Positions 1 through 4,551 of a DNA stretch of 5,732 nt are shown here, in pieces. Position 1 is the first letter of the stretch; every line of letters begins with the position of its first letter. This DNA comes from an uncultured Clostridia bacterium. Its GTDB lineage: Bacteria > Bacillota > Clostridia > Christensenellales > Borkfalkiaceae. The notes below the pieces were generated by a model. That model worked only from the letters and a program-made list of their open reading frames with translations, was not told where the DNA came from and made no database searches. The position numbers and the translations under genes were made by a program. The stretch spans positions 1 to 5,732 of the forward strand of contig CANROI010000093.1 in NCBI GenBank assembly GCA_947632165.1, given 5' to 3'.

Positions 1-21
1 CGGATTGATGTAATCCATGAA

Positions 22-51
22 AAAAGACAGCGGCAGGCGCCGCTGTCTTTT
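22..51 (-). terminator. Intrinsic terminator, probably bidirectional
   Basis: A 13-bp perfect stem pairs 22-34 with 39-51 around an AGGC loop. On the minus strand the GC-rich core is followed by six T residues (complement of 20-25), a classic rho-independent signal for the GDPD gene that ends at 107. On the plus strand the stem ends in TTTT, so it could also stop a rightward transcript entering from beyond position 1. It lies about 55 bases beyond the GDPD stop codon and after a second hairpin at 63-94. Confidence 0.8.
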
Positions 52-62
52 GTTATGATCGG

Positions 63-94
63 GGGCCGCCCGCGTGGGAACACGCGGGCGGCCC
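63..94. terminator. Perfect 14-bp GC hairpin, terminator-like, T-rich side on plus strand
   Basis: Bases 63-76 pair perfectly with 81-94 around a four-base loop (GGAA on the plus strand, a GNRA-type tetraloop in a rightward RNA). Reading rightward, the stem is followed by TCTGTTTT, a plausible though interrupted U-tract. Reading leftward there is no T-tract, so for the GDPD mRNA it would act as a 3' stabilising stem or assist the real terminator at 22-51. The best fit is the terminator of a convergent plus-strand gene lying left of the window, or one half of a shared bidirectional terminator. That neighbour cannot be seen. Confidence 0.6.
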
Positions 95-106
95 TCTGTT
101 TTCCAA

Positions 107-1927
107 TCACTTCTTTCTGAAGAGGAGCGCGACGCCGAGCAGAAGCACTGCCGAAAGCGCTCCGCCGCCGAGCCCGATCACGCCGCCGCAGCCGCCCGAT
201 TTTGCCTCGGGGCGGAGGTAGTTGACCGCGCGGGCGTAGACGAGGCGGCTCCCGCCGTCCGAGAGTTCTTCGGTGAAGGTCGCAAAGCAGCGCCAGCCCT
301 CCGCCGTCTCCTCGGTGTACTGCACCTTGCCCTCTACCTCGGAGATCTTCCCCGCGTAGTCCACCGCCTTCAGCGCGATCTTCGCGCCCACTGCGGGAAT
401 GTCCTCTTCCGCCGCGTCCTTGACGTCGTCGCCATAGACGTAGCGGATCTGCTTGCCGTAGCACTCCGCGGAGTTGTTCGTCACGCCGACGATCCCCTTC
501 TCCGCCGCCGCGAACACATCCTTGGCGGCCGAATAGGTCCAGAACCAGCCCACGAAGCCGTGGTCGATCATCGTGCGCTCGTACGCCGCGGAATAGTTGC
601 CCGTGCTCATATCCATCCCCGTGCGGTTGGTGTTGATCTTGGCGAGGTTCCGCGCGAAGTTGGTTGCCGATATGCTGTCGAGATTGGCGGTCGGGATCTG
701 CGGCACCTGCTCAGCGAGCGCCTGCAGCTGATGTTCCGTGTTCTCGAAGGTGATGATCACGATGTTCTCGTAAAACTGCTTTTCATCGAGGATCCGCTTC
801 ATATTCTCGACGAAATCCTTCTGGTTATCCTTGATCTCGAACACGAGCACGACGTCCGTCTTGAGCTCGGCGTTGAGCTGTTTGATGAGGTCGAGCACCT
901 CTTCGAAGGTGGGGACCTTCTCATGCGGCTGTTTTATGTCCAGCTCGAAGCTCCTGATCTCCTCGAGCGTCATCCGCTCGATGGTGCCGGAGCCGTTCGT
1001 CATCGAATCGATCGTATCGTCGTGGATGACGACGATGTGCTTGTCCTTTGTGAGATGGCCGTCGAGTTCGAGGTGGGTCACCCCGCTCTCCATCGCCGCG
1101 CGGATCCCGCCCAACGAATTTTCGTTGAAGAGGTTGGGCACCGCACGGTGCGCCACATTGAAGATGTTGCGCGTATAGCCCTTCTCCTGCTTCTCGAGCG
1201 CCTCGTATGCCGCCGTGAAATCGTTTGTGACGATCCCGTAGCCGCCGCCGTAGATGCACTCGCACAGATCGCCGTAGCCGCCGCTCTCGGCACGGACCCA
1301 GACCGTCTTGAACCGCGCCTGCAGATAGGAGACGGTCGCCGCGTCCGCCGCCTTCTGCGGCAGGATCACGACCATCGCGCCCGCTTCGGTGGATTCCTTG
1401 ACGATGGGATAGAGCGATTCGCCCACTTCCGTGTATTCCACGATCCCGCGGATGGAGGGCAATGCCTCGCGCACCCGCTTGACGAGGGAGGCGTCCGCCG
1501 AATGCACGGCGATATCGAGCACATTCAGGCGGCTCTGCATAAAGCCGATGAAACAATCCGCCGCGGCCTCGCTTGACACGGAGACGATGGGGATCACCCG
1601 GTGCGACAGGCTTCCGTAGACGTCATAGAGATCGCCGATGGCCTGCCCGCCCGCGCCGACGACCTCGCCCCGGTCGTTGAGCCGCAAAATAATGTTCGAG
1701 GGCGATCTGCCCCTGTCGTCGGGGAAGCGCGTCATATCCGAACTCTTCTGAAGATCGAACACCACCGTCGGCGCGCCGATGAGCTTCGTATCCGCAACAT
1801 AGGGGCTGACGAGATCGCTGTCCGTCTCGGGCGCGGCCGCAGCCGACGCCCCCGTCACGGGCATGCAGACCAGCAGAAGCGCCGCAAGCAGCGGCAAGAG
1901 CATCCATCGCAAAATTTTCTGTTTCAT
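107..1927 (-). CDS. Secreted, membrane-anchored glycerophosphodiester phosphodiesterase family protein
   Basis: A 606-residue protein predicted to hydrolyse glycerophosphodiesters to glycerol-3-phosphate and an alcohol outside the cell. Teichoic-acid-type polymers are an alternative substrate. Residues 1-29 form a signal peptide: KQK/R basic start, Leu-rich core at 10-21, ASA cleavage near 29. Residues about 37-245 look like a degenerate part of a GDPD-like barrel, ending in GIVTNDF. The catalytic domain spans about 255-490 and keeps the family's acid-base and metal residues: H260-R261, E269, E287 and D289 (LELD), H302 (IHDDT), E364 and K366 (EIK) and W463. The usual HRG glycine is Ala262. 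A probable beta-rich stalk covers about 492-575, then K576-SGGCGG, a hydrophobic stretch about 583-603 and a terminal RKK. The start at 1927 is preferred over the in-frame ATG at 1966: it has a strong SD and a complete signal peptide, while the upstream ATG overlaps the predicted promoter. The gene is probably monocistronic, with a terminator upstream and its own promoter. Enzyme class is confident; substrate unknown. Confidence 0.9.
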   Translation of the reverse strand: MKQKILRWMLLPLLAALLLVCMPVTGASAAAAPETDSDLVSPYVADTKLIGAPTVVFDLQKSSDMTRFPDDRGRSPSNIILRLNDRGEVVGAGGQAIGDLYDVYGSLSHRVIPIVSVSSEAAADCFIGFMQSRLNVLDIAVHSADASLVKRVREALPSIRGIVEYTEVGESLYPIVKESTEAGAMVVILPQKAADAATVSYLQARFKTVWVRAESGGYGDLCECIYGGGYGIVTNDFTAAYEALEKQEKGYTRNIFNVAHRAVPNLFNENSLGGIRAAMESGVTHLELDGHLTKDKHIVVIHDDTIDSMTNGSGTIERMTLEEIRSFELDIKQPHEKVPTFEEVLDLIKQLNAELKTDVVLVFEIKDNQKDFVENMKRILDEKQFYENIVIITFENTEHQLQALAEQVPQIPTANLDSISATNFARNLAKINTNRTGMDMSTGNYSAAYERTMIDHGFVGWFWTYSAAKDVFAAAEKGIVGVTNNSAECYGKQIRYVYGDDVKDAAEEDIPAVGAKIALKAVDYAGKISEVEGKVQYTEETAEGWRCFATFTEELSDGGSRLVYARAVNYLRPEAKSGGCGGVIGLGGGALSAVLLLGVALLFRKK

Positions 1928-1932
1928 ATGTT

Positions 1933-1944
1933 CTCCTTCCTCCT
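1933..1944 (-). promoter_or_regulatory. Ribosome binding site fixing the GDPD start
   Basis: The minus strand reads AGGAGGAAGGAG directly upstream of the ATG at 1925-1927. AAGGAG (1933-1938) lies 5 bases from the ATG and AGGAGG (1939-1944) lies 11 bases away. This double Shine-Dalgarno supports initiation at 1927 rather than at the in-frame ATG 13 codons upstream (1964-1966), which sits against the predicted -10 box and so would not be in the mRNA. Confidence 0.85.
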
Positions 1945-1956
1945 GATATCTACCAT

Positions 1957-1985
1957 ATCTTAACACAATTTTTTGGAAAATGCAA
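1957..1985 (-). promoter_or_regulatory. Sigma-A-type promoter of the GDPD gene
   Basis: Reading the minus strand, a -35 box TTGCAT (1980-1985) is separated by exactly 17 bases from a -10 box TAAGAT (1957-1962). A TGT precedes the -10, giving an extended -10 element. Transcription would start near 1950, leaving a leader of roughly 23 bases that carries the double Shine-Dalgarno. Upstream DNA (about 1986-2023) is rich in A and T tracts that could act as an UP element. This points to housekeeping rather than sporulation expression. It is predicted from consensus only. Confidence 0.75.
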
Positions 1986-1988
1986 GTA

Positions 1989-2023
1989 TTTTTCTTAAAA
2001 ATGTACTGTTTTTGAAAAATGTA
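1989..2023. repeat. Short AT-rich direct repeat upstream of the GDPD promoter
   Basis: AAAAATGTA occurs at 1997-2005 and 2015-2023, start-to-start 18 bp. Each copy is preceded by a run of five T (1989-1993 and 2009-2013), so each unit is TTTTT, one to three bases, AAAAATGTA. It sits directly upstream of the predicted -35 box. It may be an UP element, a pair of operator half-sites, or chance in an AT-rich gap. Confidence 0.4.
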
Positions 2024-2056
2024 TGTGAGTTTTAATCACCGTGCGCCGCAGGAGGG

Positions 2057-2105
2057 AAAAGGCGCGGAGGCGGGCCCCGCTTTGAACGGGACCCGCCTCC
2101 GCGCC
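2057..2105 (-). terminator. Probable spoIVA terminator hairpin
   Basis: Bases 2061-2074 pair perfectly with 2092-2105 (14 bp, almost all G-C). One mismatch (2075/2091) is followed by four more pairs (2076-2079 with 2087-2090) closing a 7-base loop. In the spoIVA direction the stem is followed by TTTT and then a C-rich stretch, so the U-tract is short while the stem is very stable. It begins about 60 bases after the spoIVA stop and lies upstream of the GDPD promoter, separating the two transcription units. No comparable T-tract follows on the plus strand. Confidence 0.7.
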
Positions 2106-2165
2106 GTGCAAAACCGCCGCAGTGTGCCGAAAAAGCTGCAATTTACCGAGAAAAGCCGCCGCCGC

Positions 2166-3632
2166 TCAGATGAGGATGCAGATGACGCCGCCCTTCCCCT
2201 CGTTGACGATCCGCGTGACCGTTCTGCGCATCTTTTTCTGCACGTTCTCCGCCATCGAGCGGTTCTTGTGATAGAGTTCCTCGCCCAAAAGCTCTTTGAG
2301 CGTCTTGCCGAACATGTTCGTGTTCCAGGCGGCCTCCGGACGGACGCTCATGCCCTCCGAGAGTTCCTTCACGAACGCCTCGCTCTGCTCGAGGTTCCCG
2401 AGCGCGGGGCTCACTTCGCCGCTGACATCCACGCGGATGATGTGATAGCTCGGCGCGTCGGCGTGCAGATTCACCCCCACCCTGCCGACCTTTTTCACGA
2501 TCTTCGGCTCGGTGAGGCTCATCTCGCCGTCGTCGGGCGGGACGATGCCGTAGCCGAATGTGCGGGCGTCCTCAAACGCCTGCCCCACGCGGTCGTAGAG
2601 CTTTTTGGCCTTGCCGAGGGAGGCGACATAGCTCATCAGGGCGAAGTCGTCGCCGATCTCCGCTCCGCATTGCTCGCCGAGGACGCGGTAGAATGCGCCC
2701 TCCTTCGCCTCCAGCTTCACACTTGCGCGCCCCGTGGCGGGTTCGAGCCGCAGCGAAACGGGCGGACGGACAAATTCGCTCTCGCCGAAGAGACCGTCGA
2801 GCAGGGCGCAGTTGCTCATCTTGCAGATCTGCGGCGCGACCGAACGCACGCCGCCGAGCACCTCCGAAATGGGCGCGGAGTCCGCTTCGAGCACGCGCAT
2901 CCAATCGGGCAGATCGACGTCGATCGAGAGCACGGGGAACTCATAGAGCACCCGCTCGAGGATCCCGCCGATCTCGTCCGCCGTGAGATGTTCCGCATCC
3001 GCCGCGATCACGGGCACGGCGTACTTTTCTTCGAGGGCGGCGCGGAGGGATTCCGCGGCGCCCGGGTCCTTGCAGTTGAGCAGGATGACAAAAGGCTTTC
3101 CGATCGCCTTGAGTTCGTCTGCGGCCTGTTCTTCCGCGGCCTCGTAGGCGGCGCGGTCCAGCCCCGTCACAGAGCCGTCCGTCGTCACGAGCACGCCGAT
3201 CGTGGAATGGTCGCGGATCACTTTGCGGGTCCCCTCCTCCGCGGCGAGTTCGAAGGGGACGGCCTCCTCCTTCCAGGGGGTCTTGACGAGGCGGGGCTCC
3301 CCCTCCTCCTCGAAGCCCGCGGCGCCCGCTACGGGGAAGCCGACGCAGTCGATGAGGCGGACCTTCGCGACCGCGCGGCGGAACGTGACCTCCGCCGCCT
3401 CTTCGGGCACGAACTTGGGCTCCGTCGTCATCACGGTCTTTCCCGATCCGGACTGCGGAAGTTCATCCGTCATGCGCTGTTTCTTCGTGCCGGACGCCTG
3501 CGGCAGGACGAGCTCCTCCATGAATCTCTTGATAAAGGTCGATTTGCCCGTACGCACGGGCCCCACGACGCCGATGTAGATCTCCCCGCCCGTCCGCGCG
3601 GCGATGTCCTCGTATACGCTGTTGTTTTCCAT
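2166..3632 (-). CDS. spoIVA: Stage IV sporulation protein A, spore coat morphogenetic ATPase
   Basis: SpoIVA is the mother-cell ATPase that polymerises on the forespore outer membrane, recruited by SpoVM, to form the basement layer on which the spore coat is built. The 488-residue product matches the family along its whole length (Bacillus subtilis protein, 492). Visible landmarks: opening IAARTGGEIYIGVVG, Walker A G24-PVRTGKS with Lys30, the DELPQS block at 56-61, sensor-threonine motif MTTEPKF at 68-74 (T69, T70), Walker B-like VRLIDCVG with Asp95, TTDGSV at 150-155, LLNCKD at 184-189 in the place of a GTPase base-recognition loop, and YEFPVL at 230-235 ending the ATPase part. A middle domain follows to about 410, with YGIVPP at 361-366. 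The C-terminal membrane-association region ends in NEGKGG and hydrophobic VICILI. GGAGG lies 9 bases before the ATG. The gene has its own sigma-E-like promoter and a downstream hairpin. No key residue is missing. Identification is firm. Confidence 0.98.
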   Translation of the reverse strand: MENNSVYEDIAARTGGEIYIGVVGPVRTGKSTFIKRFMEELVLPQASGTKKQRMTDELPQSGSGKTVMTTEPKFVPEEAAEVTFRRAVAKVRLIDCVGFPVAGAAGFEEEGEPRLVKTPWKEEAVPFELAAEEGTRKVIRDHSTIGVLVTTDGSVTGLDRAAYEAAEEQAADELKAIGKPFVILLNCKDPGAAESLRAALEEKYAVPVIAADAEHLTADEIGGILERVLYEFPVLSIDVDLPDWMRVLEADSAPISEVLGGVRSVAPQICKMSNCALLDGLFGESEFVRPPVSLRLEPATGRASVKLEAKEGAFYRVLGEQCGAEIGDDFALMSYVASLGKAKKLYDRVGQAFEDARTFGYGIVPPDDGEMSLTEPKIVKKVGRVGVNLHADAPSYHIIRVDVSGEVSPALGNLEQSEAFVKELSEGMSVRPEAAWNTNMFGKTLKELLGEELYHKNRSMAENVQKKMRRTVTRIVNEGKGGVICILI

Positions 3633-3666
3633 AAAAAAACGCCTCCGCGAAAATCCTTGCTGAAAT

Positions 3667-3695
3667 ATGATATGGCGGAAGACGTTCGAATATTC
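3667..3695 (-). promoter_or_regulatory. Sigma-E-type promoter of spoIVA
   Basis: Reading the minus strand, GAATATT (3689-3695) fits the sigma-E -35 consensus (K-M-ATATT) at every position. After a 14-base spacer comes CATATCAT (3667-3674), matching the -10 consensus CATACA-H-T at six of eight positions. Transcription would start near 3660, about 28 bases before the ATG, with GGAGG at 3642-3646 in the leader. Sigma-E is the early mother-cell factor known to drive spoIVA in Bacillus, so the position and the gene agree. The -35 lies inside a 10-bp palindrome (3687-3696), probably coincidental. Confidence 0.8.
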
Positions 3696-3712
3696 GCAAT
3701 TTCAGAGACCTT

Positions 3713-4540
3713 TTAAGAGCGGTCCCCCTCTTCGTCGGGGAAAGTCATGCTCTGCGACTTTTCGGCGATCTCGAGAAAATAGGGATCTTCCGAAAAGTCG
3801 CGCGTGCGCGTGTATTCCCCGCCCAATGCCTCAATGGCGTACTTGAGCTCGCGGAACTCGAGGAAGTTGATGTCCTCGCGGTCGATGTATTCGAGGAGTG
3901 CGGGAAGCGCCCGCTCGTCGCCGTACGCGGCGAGATAGCCCGCGCGCACGGGCAGTTCGTCCGTCGCGGTGCGAAATTCCTTCATGAGGATCCCGAACAC
4001 CCGGTCGTCGCGCGCCTTGACGCGGGACAGGACGTCGAGCATCTCTTCGCGGCGGATCCCCCGTTCATAGAGGGAGATCGCCCCCTCTTTGGCGGCGTCT
4101 GCGGCGCCGAGGAGCCGTTCCACGATGAGCTGACTGCAGGCGGCGTCCTCCTCGAGCAGGCGGAAATAGAGCCCGATCGCGCGCGGGTCCTCGCCCGCGA
4201 GCTCGACCGCGGCGGGCAGAACGCGCTCGTCTCCCTCCGCAAGAAGGGCGAGAAGGGCGTCGGTGCATCCGCGCCTCTCGATCTCGCGGCGCAGAAAGTC
4301 GGAAACGGGCACCCCCTCCTTGAGATGGGCGCTCAGCGCGGCGGCGAGCTGTTCATCGTCCATCGCGGCATAGTAGCCCTTGGGCGTAGTCCCGATCCCC
4401 TTCAGGTAGGTGTCGCCGAATTTTTTATAGAGCGCGGGGATGCGGTCCTCCCACTCCTCTTCGGTATACTTCCCGGGGTGCTGCGCCATATATTCGGCAA
4501 GTTTCTTTTCGAACATGCCGTCAAAATCAAACAGTTTCAT
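3713..4540 (-). CDS. HEAT-repeat-like hypothetical protein
   Basis: I do not recognise a named family. The 275-residue product is acidic, without signal peptide or membrane segment, so it should be cytoplasmic. It appears all alpha-helical. Two segments look like HEAT-type helical hairpins: GDERVLPAAVELAGED at 103-118 and GDERALPALLEYID at 207-220. Each has the DxRxLPAL-type first helix, and related helices lie between. The N-terminal 60 residues (aromatic and charged, ending in TTPKGYYAAM) are a separate helical part. No catalytic motif is visible. Such repeats generally form protein-binding scaffolds; no partner can be named. The start is supported by AAGGAG 5 bases upstream. Only 10 bases separate it from the preceding TPR gene, so the two should be co-translated. 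spoIVA follows after 80 bp with no visible terminator between. Confidence 0.85.
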   Translation of the reverse strand: MKLFDFDGMFEKKLAEYMAQHPGKYTEEEWEDRIPALYKKFGDTYLKGIGTTPKGYYAAMDDEQLAAALSAHLKEGVPVSDFLRREIERRGCTDALLALLAEGDERVLPAAVELAGEDPRAIGLYFRLLEEDAACSQLIVERLLGAADAAKEGAISLYERGIRREEMLDVLSRVKARDDRVFGILMKEFRTATDELPVRAGYLAAYGDERALPALLEYIDREDINFLEFRELKYAIEALGGEYTRTRDFSEDPYFLEIAEKSQSMTFPDEEGDRS

Positions 4541-4545
4541 GCGCG

Positions 4546-4551
4546 CTCCTT
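4546..4551 (-). promoter_or_regulatory. Shine-Dalgarno overlapping the upstream stop codon
   Basis: AAGGAG lies 5 bases before the ATG of the HEAT-like gene (4538-4540). Its first base is the last base of the TGA stop of the TPR gene (4551-4553). A ribosome terminating on the first gene would sit on this site, which suggests translational coupling and a fixed ratio of the two products. It also confirms the chosen start. Confidence 0.8.

Noticed and set aside
1..20. Tail of a rightward gene ending at a TAA at 11-13, and a small GGATT/AATCC hairpin at 2-16
   Set aside because: Only three codons precede the stop, so no coding content can be judged. The five-pair stem is too small to call. Its position before the hairpins is suggestive only.
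74..1576. Long open frame on the plus strand (500 codons) opposite the GDPD gene
   Set aside because: It is an antisense shadow: the minus strand encodes a full signal peptide and catalytic GDPD domain here. The plus product is an Arg/Leu/Asp/His-rich string typical of reading GC-rich codons backwards. No ribosome binding site was found, and the frame opens within the terminator hairpin.
1928..1966. In-frame ATG at 1964-1966 as the GDPD start
   Set aside because: It would add 13 charged residues before the signal peptide, abuts the predicted -10 box and lacks a Shine-Dalgarno. The ATG at 1925-1927 has a double one.
1973..2003. Plus-strand promoter-like TTGGAA - 17 bases - TAAAAA
   Set aside because: It lies in an AT-rich gap, where such matches are common, and would transcribe only antisense to spoIVA with no rightward gene to serve.
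3687..3696. 10-bp palindrome CGAATATTCG as an operator
   Set aside because: It coincides with the sigma-E -35 box, whose AT-rich core is self-complementary. No second copy or known regulator motif supports a separate role.
2019..3716. Long open frame on the plus strand (565 codons) spanning all of spoIVA
   Set aside because: Opposite strand is unmistakable spoIVA. The plus frame has no recognisable domain and Arg/His/Leu-rich composition, and it crosses the spoIVA hairpin and promoter. GC-rich codon use explains its length.
3716..3745. CCCC/GGGG hairpin near the end of the HEAT-like gene as a terminator
   Set aside because: The stem is only four pairs, lies inside coding sequence and has no following T-tract.
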